64,000 nucleotides of DNA from Conchocele bisecta (taxonomy: Eukaryota; Mollusca; Bivalvia; Lucinida; Thyasiridae), in assembly GCA_029237695.1 (NCBI GenBank), contig CM055265.1, forward strand, positions 84,727,447-84,791,446, read 5' to 3'. The position numbers and the translations under genes were made by a program. Shown here piece by piece: positions 1 through 12,500 of this stretch (position 1 is the first letter of the stretch; each line of letters starts with the position of its first letter). The notes below the pieces were generated by a model that saw only the letters and a program-made list of their open reading frames with translations, was not told where the DNA came from and did not search any database.

Positions 1-135
1 GTCACCATTCCACCAGTTCAAAAAATTACGAGTGCCCGCTAACAGATATATATAATCATTTAGTAATATTTATTTTACTGATAGTGACTCGTGGTGGTAT
101 CATGCTATTTTCATATGCAAATGAGACATGATATG
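1..135 (+). mobile_element. Partial MITE (family C), cut by window edge
   Basis: The segment matches the left arm of a foldback element also present at 24351-25079, 41869-42258 and 62333-62832 (shared words such as CACTATTCCACCAGTTC and TTTTCATATGCAAATGAG). The left terminus lies outside the window and the right side runs into the CTGT microsatellite. Confidence 0.75.
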
Positions 136-138
136 TTT

Positions 139-140
139 CC

Positions 141-184
<44 letters not shown>

Positions 185-408
185 CGTCTGTCCGTCCTGT
201 CCGTCCTCCCTCCGTCCGGTCCGTCCGTCCGTCCGTCCCGTCCGACCGTCCGTCCAGTCTGTCTGTCCTGTCCGTCCGTCCCGTTCCGTTCCGACAGGAC
301 TGTTGTCCTGTCCTGTCTGTCCTGTCCTGTCCTGTCCGTCCGTCCGTCCGGTCCCGTCCGTCGTCCCCCCGTCCGTCCGTCCGTCTGTCTGTCTGTCTGT
401 CTGTCTGT
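139..408. repeat. (CTGT)n / (CCGT)n microsatellite
   Basis: Uninterrupted CTGT units grade into CCGT and CCTGT variants and back to CTGT. Two frames stay open through it (Leu-Ser-Val-Cys type repeats) only because the unit lacks stops. It lies 25 bp upstream of the first exon seen. Confidence 0.95.
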
Positions 409-433
409 AATGAGTCTATACTCTATCTTTAAG

Positions 434-510
434 ATGAGCCGTTCACCTTGAACTTTGGAAACCCCGGCGGTAGCAGTGGAGGTGGCAGCGGTGGCAGCGG
501 AGCGGTGTGG
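434..510 (+). CDS. Exon 1 seen: VWC-tail-like motif plus Gly/Ser linker
   Basis: After an acceptor at CTATCTTTAAG the exon reads (x)[14 protein letters not shown] followed by GGGSGGSG, and a GTAAGG donor follows at 511. The PFTLxF-N-GGS motif recurs in the exon at 17544 and resembles the tail of VWC1 ([10 protein letters not shown]), so it may be the end of an upstream VWC. With this donor the exon ends in phase 0, whereas exon 2 needs phase 1. An intervening exon, another donor or allelic damage must be invoked. Confidence 0.6.
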
Positions 511-3500
511 GTAAGGCTATTTGGCCATTTATATTTCTTATTGTGCCTGGAAACATTTATGCCAGTCTAGCTCTTGCAGCTGATATCACATAATACGTGT
601 ATTACTCGTACATTTCAAGGAGTAGTTACTTACCCGCTATGTAGTGAAATACATGTTTCTATATACAACTACCAGTGTATAATTATTTTAATTGAAACAT
701 GTTTTATTTTATTAAAGAGAAATAACATTTCAAAATGTAGTTGTTGGACGCACGCTTGATTATTATTTTGGTAGATCATCAACACTATCTGGTATTTCAA
801 ATCAACGAAGTTCGAAGTAGTTAAAATGTTGTAAAACGTCTCCCTGTGAGTTATTCCAGTGATAAATATATTATAAGAGTACTCCTACTTTATAATTTCA
901 TGAACGCAGTATTTATCCAGGCAAACGACTCATTGTATTTAAATGTCAAAACAAAACAATGTACACCGTGCAAAACGTTTTTTGTTAAATCCGGTCGAAT
1001 AGTGACACCAGAAAAACTATATTTCTCTCATTAATGTCAATCATTTGTTTATCAAATCCTTGAAATTCTGCATTTACGAAACATGATTAATTTACCATTT
1101 ATAAAGACTGGTCCATATGTTTTGGATTTGTAGGTACAGCGGCCCACACACACATTGTATTTCATATCTGTTAGTAAGGTTACCTTTATTTAACATATTT
1201 AAAGCTTGGCTTTGGGCATTGGAAATAGTGTTTCAGAGATATATTTCTATATCTACATGAGGCGGTGTGTATGCTGGGAAGACGTACCGCCAGGGGTAAA
1301 CTTGGCAGCAGGATGTCAGTACAACTTTGTAACATTATCTATATCTACAGGACGCGGGGAAGACGTACCGCCAGGGCGGAAACTGAGCAGCCGGGTTGCC
1401 AGTACAACTATGTAACATTATATATATCTACAAGAGGCGGTGTGTACCGCAGGGAAGATGTACTGGCAGGGGAAAACTTGGCAACAGTGTGTCAGTACAA
1501 CTGTGTCTGTAATGATGGATCAACCAGCCTCTACCACTGGTACCGCCAGGGGGAAACTTGACAGCATGGTGTCAGTACAACTTGGAGGCGGTGTGTACGC
1601 AGAGAAGACGTACTGCCAGGGGCAAATTGGCAGCAGGGTGTCAGTACAACTGTGTAACATTATCTATATATACAGGAGGCTGTGTGTACGCGGGGAAGAC
1701 GGTACGCCAGGGGAAACTTGGCAGCAGGGTGTCAGTACAACTGTGTAACATTATCTATATCTACATGAGGCTGTGTGTACGCGGAGAAGATGTACCGCAA
1801 GGGAAATCGGGCAGCAGGGTTGCCAGTACAACTGTGTAACAGTATCTATATCTACAGGAGGCGGTGTATACGCGAGGAAGACGGACCGCCAAGGGGAAAC
1901 TTGGCGGCAGGGTTGTCAGTACAACTGGCAGTGTGTAACATTATCTATATCTACAGGAGGCGGTGTATACGCGGGGAAGACGTACCGTCAAGAGGAAACT
2001 TGGCAGCAGGGTTTCAGTACAACTTTGTAACATTATATATATCTACAGGAGGCGGTGTGTACGCAGGGAAGACGTACCGCCAGGGGAAAACTTGGAGGCA
2101 GGGTGTCAGTAAATCTGTGTAACATTATCTATATATACATGAGGCGGTGTGTACCCGTGCAAGACGTACCGCCAGGCGAAATTTGGCAGCAGGGTGTCAG
2201 TACAACTGTGTAATATTATATATATCTACAGGAGGCGGTGGTGTGTACGTGGGGAAGACGGTACGTACCGCCAGGGGAAACTGGGCATCAGGGTTACAGT
2301 AAAACCGTGTAACATTATCTATATCTACAGGAGGCGGTGTGTACGCGGGGAAGACGTACCGTCAAGGAAAACTTGGCAGCAGGGTGTCAGTACAACTGTG
2401 TAACATTATATATATATATATACAGTAGGCGGTACCGCCAGGGGAAACTGGGCAGCAGGGTTTCAGTAAGACTGTGTAACATTATATATCTACATGAGGC
2501 GGTGTGTACGCGGGGAAGACGTACCGCCACCGGGACTGGCAGCAGGTTGTCAGTACAACTGTGTACACTGATATATATACAAAGGAGCGGGTGGTGTGTA
2601 ACGCGGGGAGACGTACCGTTATATATATCTACAGGAGGCGGTGGTGTGTACGCGGGGAAGACGTACCGCCAGGGAAAACTTGTCAGCAGGATGTCAGTAC
2701 AACTGTGTAACATTATATATATCTACAGGCGGCGTACCGCCAGGGGGAAACTTGACAGCATGGTGTCCGTACAACTGGGAGGCGGTGTGTACGCGGGGAA
2801 GACATACCGCCAGGCGTAATCTTGGCAGCATGATGTCAGTACAACTGTGTAACATTATCTATATCTACATGAGGTTGTGTGTATGCGGGGAAGACGTACC
2901 TACCGCCAGGGGAAAATTTGACAACAGGGTTGTCAGTACAACTGTGTAACATTATATATATCCACAGGAAGCTGTGTGTACGCGGGGAAGACGTACCGCC
3001 AAGGGGAAACTTGGCAGCAGGGTTGTCAGTACAACTGTGTCTGTAATGATGGATCAACCGGCCTCTACCACTGCACCGACAGGTACGGTAAATGTATATA
3101 CAGTGCAACCTCTCTAAACCGGGCGCCCTGGTGACCTAATTTTGTTTAATTTAGATGTTTTTGCTGTAAATTATTTCATTGTCGTGTCTGTTCATGATTT
3201 AAAATCACAAGAAAATATTCACAGTGCTTAATTTGGGGAACCTCTCTAAATCTGGGTACCTCCCAGTGTGTCCGGTTTAGAGAGATTCCATTGTACATAT
3301 ACCCGATAATTGACTTTATCAAATAATAACACTGCATGTGTGACAATGTCTGATAAACTTACATCAGTAACAAGAAAGTAACGTACATGAGGTTACGCTT
3401 TAAAAACATGGTTTGACAGCACTTTAGAATCATTTCCAATGGAAATGATTCTAAAGTGCTGTCAAATCATGTTTTTATTTTTCTCAAATAACTCCGAAAT

Positions 3501-6500
3501 TGTTACAATTATGATGATGGCGGCGTCGTCAGAAAGCGAGAGTATAGTTCTTTCTCGTAATATTCTGTGCTCATTCCAAACAATATTGCTGGAGTATTTG
3601 CTAAGCCAAGGTGCATGATCACGTGGTTACAAAAACAACAACAACTACTGAAACTTCTAGAAGCGCCTCCGATTCAAAGTACGTATCCTGTTATAGTGTC
3701 CTTATTATGTAATGGATGTTAATGAAATATGTCGCATTACACGTAACTTGTTAAACTGCATTTGGTGGTCTCGGTACTTTGGCCCAAACTTCAGTGTTTT
3801 TTGCGAAGACTCGATTTCCGTGTTTACTGTCAATACTGACACGGAAATATATCGCAAAAACGACATAAGTATGGGCCGAAGTCTAGAGACCACCAAATGC
3901 AGGCCATGAAGATGCTTTTGCTGCGCCATATTTCATCAAAATCCGTATGAAGAAAAATATCAAGTAATATTTACTTTGGGGTGGGCTGCTTTCGACACTT
4001 TCAGACATTGCTGGTGTTTTGGTAACGACATGCACCTTGTAAAATATTTAAGAAATGTTAAGAAAATGTAGTTAAGACGCTTGACCTACTTCACCCACCA
4101 TGGATATGTCGTTGTGTATCCAGGTGTCCGACGTATCAGTCACTCCCGTCGCAGTGCTCGCTAGTGAAGGAGGCAGGTAGCTGTTGCTCCAAGCCGGTGT
4201 GTCATTTCAATACCGCGGGCAGCGGGCAGGGCGGCTCTGGCACGGGCATGGGTAAGTACCAATGTGTATGATCACGTGGTACTAACAACAACAAAAACAA
4301 GTACTGAAACGGCCGCCAGCTGTTGCTGCAAGCCCCAGTGAAATCCCACCCATCGGGAGTGGACATAACCACGGACATCTTGTGGTATGAAAGACAAAAC
4401 GGTTTTACATCATACCATATTAAACATATACTAGGTAAGACACTCGCCACCTTTTCAACCAACGGAAGTGGTACATTTGTACTATTGTACCTTGGGCTCG
4501 GCTCGCTAATTCATTAATTGTAACGCGCGAGAAGGCCGGGACCCTGCGGGCACAGCTAGATGTCCACTTAAGGAATAAAACAATGGACTGTAGCGCGACG
4601 TCACGTGGACGTTTCCATTATGAATGTATGGGTCGCCTTGTAGGACGCCTATGTGACAAGTACATGTAGCTCTCGAATATTGCTAAATGTTATATGTACA
4701 CTAAATGAAGGTAGCGGACACGGCGGCTTGCTCAGTAGTGTCATGAGTAAGTGCACGTGTTATTTACATATAATTCCAGCACAAAAATATTGACACAATT
4801 CCCTAACATTTGATTGGTCCGTAGCAAGTCTCTGTCCAGAATTTATATCCCAGTAAACTCCATGCCGAACTACTTTCCGTAACCGTCAGGCGCAGTTAAA
4901 ATAATTCTTAAGAAAACGGAAAATAAACACATTTTCTTGATGAATTTATTTCAAATTCTGGAATTATAAGGAATGAATGGCCTTTTTGTGGAATTTATCG
5001 GGGATATAAACTTGGAAAAGTCGCGGGAATACTGGACGAGGCCTTCCGGCCTTCGTCCAGTATTCCCGCGACAGTCTTGAGAGCCCAAAGCGCCCGATGT
5101 TGCTATGGGGTCCGGGGGCATACTCCCCATGAAAGTTTTGAAATCTAGGAGGCGTGAAACGCCTTTTCCTGCATTGTCACGGCCAGGTCGTGAGGGTCCA
5201 AAGGGTCCGATGTTGCTAGGGGGTCCGGGGGCATACTCCCCATGCAATTTTAGAAATCTAAGAGGCGTGAAACGCCATTTCCTGCATTCTCAGGGCCCAG
5301 TCTTGAGGGCTGAAAGGGTCCGATGCTATGGGGTCCGGGGGCATGCTCCCCGCCAAACTTTTGAAATCTAAGAGGCGTAAAAACGTCATTTCCTGCATTG
5401 TCAGGGCCCAAACGCTCGATGTTGCTAGGGGTCCGGGGGCATGATCTCCCGAAATGTTTTGAAATCTAAGAGGCGTGATGGGGGTCCGGGTGCATACTTT
5501 CCCGGAAATTATTGAGATCTAAGAGGCGTGAAATGCCATTTTATGCATTCTCAGCAAGTTTAAGGATGAGAATATGTGCTTTATTACAGAATTATTGAGA
5601 CCCCCGGCCACTCCACCCCACCCCACCCCCCACTTCCTGCTTACTAAATTGTATTAAGACGACGATTCCGAAATATATCTTTAATCATATGCTCCTTTAT
5701 AACTCATAGAAAGCTTGCTAGAACGGTAGACCGTAATTATGCACATTAGATAAGACATAGATAGAGAATAGTAGGTTAGTGCCGTGAATGGGAAAAAATA
5801 TCTGGCAAGGCTCAGGAAACGGGATGGGCGAGGCTATGCCGAGCACATCCAGTTTCCGTGCCGCGCCAGATATTTTTTCCCATTCACGGCACTAACCTAC
5901 TATTCTATTTATCCCGTCAACACCTACAAATGGCTGTAAAATACAAAAATTGTATTGACTGGATATCAAAAATGTTTCACGGCACTGTGTTTCACGGCAC
6001 ATACGCACTGTGTTGACGGGATAAATACGGCACATGTGGTGTATGGTATTGTCGCTTTACGGCATGCAAAATAACATTATATGTCTTAAGAGGGCGCGCC
6101 ATCGGAGTATACTCACTTTTTTTTTAATTTCCACGTCCGACTTACAAGGAGAAATTCAAAATCTAAAAGCGGGAGATAATCCATGAGCCGTGGTCAGGTC
6201 ACAAATAAAACAAATCACTTTTCCTCACATTATAAGAAGCCACATGCCAAATATCATGTTTCAAGCAGCTCCTATGGTTTAAACGTTTACTTCTTACAAG
6301 AAACGTGACGGACGAACAAACGCACATACACCCGTCTGACGAAAACAATATACAGTGGAACCTCTCTAAACCGGACCCCAGCACATACACCCGTCTGACG
6401 AAAACAATATGCAGTGGAACTCTCTAAACCGGACACCTTGGGTCCGGTTTAGAGAGGCTCCACTGTAATTAAGCACTCCATTAATCGCTTTTGTCATGAA

Positions 6501-9500
6501 CAGACACGAAAATGACATAAATGACAATGAAACCCATCACAATGGAGTCCCTAGGGTGTCCTGTTTAGAGCGATTCCACTGTACCCTTGCTGCTCCGAAC
6601 AATGGGTATAACTGGCATGCTTTCTCTGCAGGGACCATCACTGGTACTGGCTCTGGAACCGTCACTGGAACTGGCTCTGGAACCGTCACTGGAACTGGCT
6701 CTGGAACTGGTACGGGTGGCTGTACGGATAAGTTGAGTAATTGTGCAAGCTACACTAGGGACGTTTGCACCAACCCAGACTACTCGCAATGGTCTCGAGA
6801 CAACTGCTGTGCTTTCTGTAAGTATATCACGCTGTTGAGTGTTGTATTATAGGAATGAATGGCCTTTTTGTGGAATTTATCGGGGTATAAACTTGGAAAA
6901 GTCGCGGGAATACTGGACGAAGGCCGGAAGGCCTCGTCCAGTATTCCCGCGACTTTTCCAAGTTTATATCCCCGATAAATTCAACAAAAATGCCATTCAT
7001 TCCTTATAATTCCAGCATTTGAAATAAATTCATCAAGAAAATGTGTTTATTTTCCGTTTTCTGAAGAATTATTTTAACAGCGTCTCACGGTTACGGAAAG
7101 TAGTTCGGCGTGGGAGTTTACTGGGATATACATTTTGGACAGAGACTTGCTACAGGCCAATCAAATGTCAGGGAATTGTGTAAATATTTTTGTGCTGGAA
7201 TTATTTGGTCCTGGGACCAGATTTCAAATTTAGGCTTAGTTATACATGTGCATCATGTACATCAGACTACACATTTGGTTTGAGATTTGATTTTTGTAGA
7301 TCAGGCCATGCCAGCTCACAATCAAAACATTAACCAAAAGTATCGGTGTAGTCTGACCTACATTTAGCGTCAAAGGTTAAATGAGTGCAAAAGTTGTTCC
7401 CTGGGTGTCCGGCTTAGAGATGTCCACTGTAAATCAGACATATGACTATGCCAAGGTATGCGGCTGTGCTTTGCGAACCTCAACATGCATTATTATCATC
7501 AATATACACCAATGAAACCCATACAATAAATAATAGATAGACTGTCTGTGTGTCCGGTTTGGTGAGGCTTTACTATACTACACGTCCTCATAATGCTACA
7601 GGACAGTGCTAGAAGACCAGGGGCCCGTTTCACTAAACTTCATACGATACAAATGTTCGTGCTTCTCACATTAACGTGTTTCTCTAATGCTACCATTTTG
7701 TACCTACGGGTTCACGTCACTGAATGCAACACACGCACGAAAGATTTTCCAAAATCGGCAGTTAGAACAAATGTTATTGTGGATTTATGTTTTGCACTTA
7801 CAAACTTCTTAGTCGTACGAAGTTTATGAAACGGAACTTCGTACAACTAAAATGTTCGTAAGTGTAAATACAGGATCGTTCGGAAATGACAATTGCTGGA
7901 TTTACATTTATTGAGCATAGGCTGCATATGATATGCTGAATACATGTAAATCTAATAATTTTTTTACAAGAAAACAGTGTTAATGTGAAATTTACAGACT
8001 ATCATAATAGTGAAACGGCACCCAGGAGTTGGAGTGGTGACAAATGTCATAAGCCGCACTTCTCCAGTGACAGTCAAATTTGGCTGTGACTGGAGAAATG
8101 GGGCTTATGGCTTTTGTAACGAGTGTATCTCCTTGGTAAACAGCACACTCATGTAGTCTCATAACGACCTATATCGCTTGTTGGACGAATGCCGGGTGCT
8201 TCATTGATGGAATGGGGAACAGTGCAGATCCTGATCAGACTGTGCGGATGCACAGGCTGATCTGGATCTACACAGGTCGCCAGACACATAATCCACGTTT
8301 CTTCTGTCACAGCCACATATGACATATATGCCACATATGTTTTTAGGTGGCGGCAGTGGTTCGGTGTCCGGCGGTGGCACCATGTCCGGCGGTGGTATCG
8401 TCTCTGGCGGTGGCACCATAAGTGGAGGAGGTAAATAATGGTGCTATATAAAGCTGACTAAATCGTACACCCAGTAAACATTCGTCTGTCTTAATTCGGG
8501 TAGATTTCGCTGAAATATATCACTACAGTCTATGCCACGATATGCTGCCGACGAAAGTTTGTCCATTAACCCAGTAAATCCTAAAACTATTTAAATATTA
8601 GTATTTTACAAAGGAACTGAAAACGGTACAATATCAAGACTACAAACAGTGGATAGATCTCCCGTGGCCGACGCGAGATGCACAAGACCCCGACACCAGA
8701 CGAAACAACAATAGAGACAGACTGTGATTGTACTAAGCTCCCAGTATATATGAAAACATACATTTTAATGTATTTCAAATTGCATACACACACATATTAG
8801 AAACATAACACATACGTAATACTACAAACTGAACACTATTTCTGTAGTACAAGTCTGCCAGCTGTAATATATGACACGATAGGAACCGTTTTAGGTAAAC
8901 GCAATGTACGCACTGTAGCTGTGTACAAACGAACTACTGTCTGTTCCACATTTTGCTGCCGACGAACTTTTAGCTAGTAAACACATTAAATGTAAAAAAT
9001 ATTTAAAAGTACATGTAAGTACTTTTTCATCAATAACACAATAACAAAAAAGTCACCCTCCCCAAAAATAATGATTTCATGAAATTCCATCAAATATTGA
9101 TTTTATTGCGGAAAAACGATTTTCCCATAGGAAATTTAACATGGGGGCTAAAAATAAGATTTTTTTAAAATATTTTTTTTATTTGTTGACCGATTTTCAA
9201 AATCTAACTTTTATTTTCTTCGTTACATCATTTTCAAACTATCTCGCCAGGTTTCGGAGTCAATTTCCAAATGTTTTCGTTTTTTAGGATAAAAAAACGA
9301 CTCCCCATGTTAAATTCCCATAGGAAAATGGTTTTTTCGCAATCAAATAAATATTTGATGGACTTTCATCAAACAATTTTTTTTTTGGAGGGTGACTTTT
9401 TTGTTATTGATGAAAAAGTACTTACTTTTAAATATTTTTTAGATTCAATGTGTGTAATAGCCAAAAGTTCGTACTACAAAAGTACTCCAGATAACGCATG

Positions 9501-12500
9501 GCCTTTAAGCTCTGCAGCTTTAATGTGAATGGACTTGGGCACCAATCAAAACGTGCAAAGATGTTTTCGTGGTTTAAAAAACACATTTTTTCAGTATGCT
9601 TTTTGCAAGAACTGCAGTGTACACATGAAAGAATAAATAATTGGAAAAAAGAATGGGGCCACGATATTTTCCTGAGCGGAAACAGATCAAATAGTGTAGG
9701 TGTCTGTATACTATTAAATTTAAAGTGTTCATTTGAAATTATAGCTTATAAGGACTAATACTAATAGAGGGCCGGGATACTTTGAACTAAATAATAGTAT
9801 ACTATTACAAACAGAATTTAAAGAAAACATAAAAGAATCGATTCAGGAAACAGTAAATAACAATATAGGTGTAATCCCAATACGATGTGGGAACTAATAA
9901 AGGGAACTATAAGAAATTAGCAATACAATACTCAAGTAAACAAAATAAATGTGAAAGCGAAAAAGAAAACGAAATAGAGCTAGAAATTAAATGGTTAGAA
10001 TACCATTTGGAGGACCACCCAACCAAGCAATACACAGTAGATAGACTCAATATTGAAAACAATAAGTTGAGCGAAATAATTGAGAAAAAAACAAAAGGAA
10101 TCCTCTTAAGATCAAAAGCTGAATGGGTAGAAGGCTGTGAAAAAAATACAAAGTATTTTTCAAACTTAGAAAAAAAAGAGATCTGAAGAAAAAACTATAA
10201 AACAATTAACAATAAATGGTACATTACACAATTATTAAACTGTAATACTTAATCATGTAAAACAATATTATATGCATATACAAATATAGAACATAGTGAT
10301 AGCAGTTTCTTTAATTACGCTGAACCAAAACTAAATGAAGATCAAAAACAGCCGTGTGAAGATTTCATAAATACATTTGAATGCGAAGCAGCAATAAAAG
10401 AAATGAAAAATATGAAAAGCCCTGGATCAGATGGTCTAACAGCTGATACAAACTATATTGGAATGACGTAAAAGAACACTACAGAAATTCAATTAACTAT
10501 TCGTATGCAAATGGATCTTTAACTGAATTGCAAACACAAGGAATAATTACTTTATAGCCAAAACATTAGACAATTGGAGACCAAAGTCACTCCTAAATGT
10601 TGACTACAAAATTGCAAGCTATAAGTAATATAATTAAAACGATTCTAAAATCAGTAATTAACATTAATCAAACTGGCTTTATAAAAGGTCGATATATTGG
10701 AGAAAACGTGCGGACACTGATGGAAATAATAAATGAAACAAATGAAACAGACACACCTGGACTAATATTTTTTGCTGATTTTCAAAAGGCATTTGATAGT
10801 CTAGACCATAAATTTATAATTAAAAGTATGCACAATCTAAATGTTGGTGAATCACTAATACAATGGATATCACTGTTCTATAAGGATGCAAAAAGTTTCA
10901 TTTCAAATAACGGTCATTTATCAGACTTGTTTAAAGTGGAACAATGTGTAAGACCAGGTTGTCCCTTATCTGCATATATATTTATTTTATGTATTGAAAT
11001 ACGTCAAGAGAAATCAATCATAATGAAAATATTACCGGTCTATTCTTAGGTGGTACGGAAATAAAACAAACACTATTTGCCGATGATATCAGTTTTAGAC
11101 TTGACGGGTCACAAAGATAGATAAATCTAGTTAGATAAATTTGCCCTTATATCTGGACTAAAACTAATAAATCAAAATGTACTATTTTAAAGATAGGAAG
11201 ATTAAAGCATGACCCAAGCCAATGGTGCAATAACAATATGTATACGTGGTCAAGCGACCATGCATCAACACTAGGAATAATATTCACAAACAATAGAGCA
11301 AACCTACATGCATGAACTGAATACACTTCCCAAGATAAAGTCATTCCAGCATTGCCTAAATTACTGGAGAAAATGGAACTTATCATTAACTGGCAAAATT
11401 ACTGTACTAAAGACTTTCGCGCTACCAAAACTAATATATCCACTAACTGTGCTTAAAACCCCGGTAGCTGAAACAATAAAACGGATAAATGATATAATGT
11501 ATGATTTTCTTTGGGACAGTAAACCAGATACAATATCGCGCAAAATCATAATTCAAAACTATGAACACTGTGGACTGAAAAGGATAAATATTCATGCGTT
11601 TATCAACTCACTGAAATGTTCATGGATAAAATGTTTAAAAGGTATACACAATCAGTTAAGAATAGCATACAATAACGAGCTTAAGAAATATGGCGGTGAT
11701 ATTATATTTGAAAGTAATCTTAATGAGAATGACATAAAGCAATTAGTAAACAGGTATACCTTTTTTATGAAGTATTGATCCCATGGTGCAAAATTAACTT
11801 CAAATATTCAAGTACCAACGTAGCACATGATATTTTATGGCACAACTCTAACGTAAAACTTGAAAGAACCAGTACGATATTGTATAAAGAGTTGTATAGT
11901 AAAGGTAGTATGTACATGAAGCATATATATGATTTTAGAGTAAACGATTTCTACAGTTTCAGTGATTTTAAGGATAAATATGAAATAAATGCTGGCGACT
12001 TCTTAAAATATTACGCATGATAGGCAATATAAAACTGAATGGAAAGTAAAGATGAGAACAGAATCGTTAAACAACGAGGTGCCGACATACTTATTAAATA
12101 AAACAGTATTGTCTAAAAGTATAAATAGAATGTTATACAACGAAAAAGTTGAATCAATGAGACTACCATAACTAAAATATGTACGAAAATGGGAGATCGA
12201 ATTAGACAGTCAAGAAATTGAACGGAAATATATATTTTTAATAACGATATAAATAAACATGCTACCCCAATCAAATAATCCAATAGCTATGGACCCTTTA
12301 ACAAATTAAAACTCACTGTTACATGTATGTCTGCACAATTAAGGAATGTGACCATGCTCTGACAAATACATGTATACACTATATTATTTTGACCATGTAA
12401 ACTATGTGTATGATTGTATGATATGTATTATATACATGTAACAAAGAGCATTACAGATTAATAAAAAAAAGTACCTTTTCATCAATAACAAGCAAGTCAC

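Noticed and set aside
91..451. Two overlapping open frames of 107-113 codons with Leu-Ser-Val-Cys repeats
   Set aside because: They are frames through a CTGT/CCGT microsatellite.
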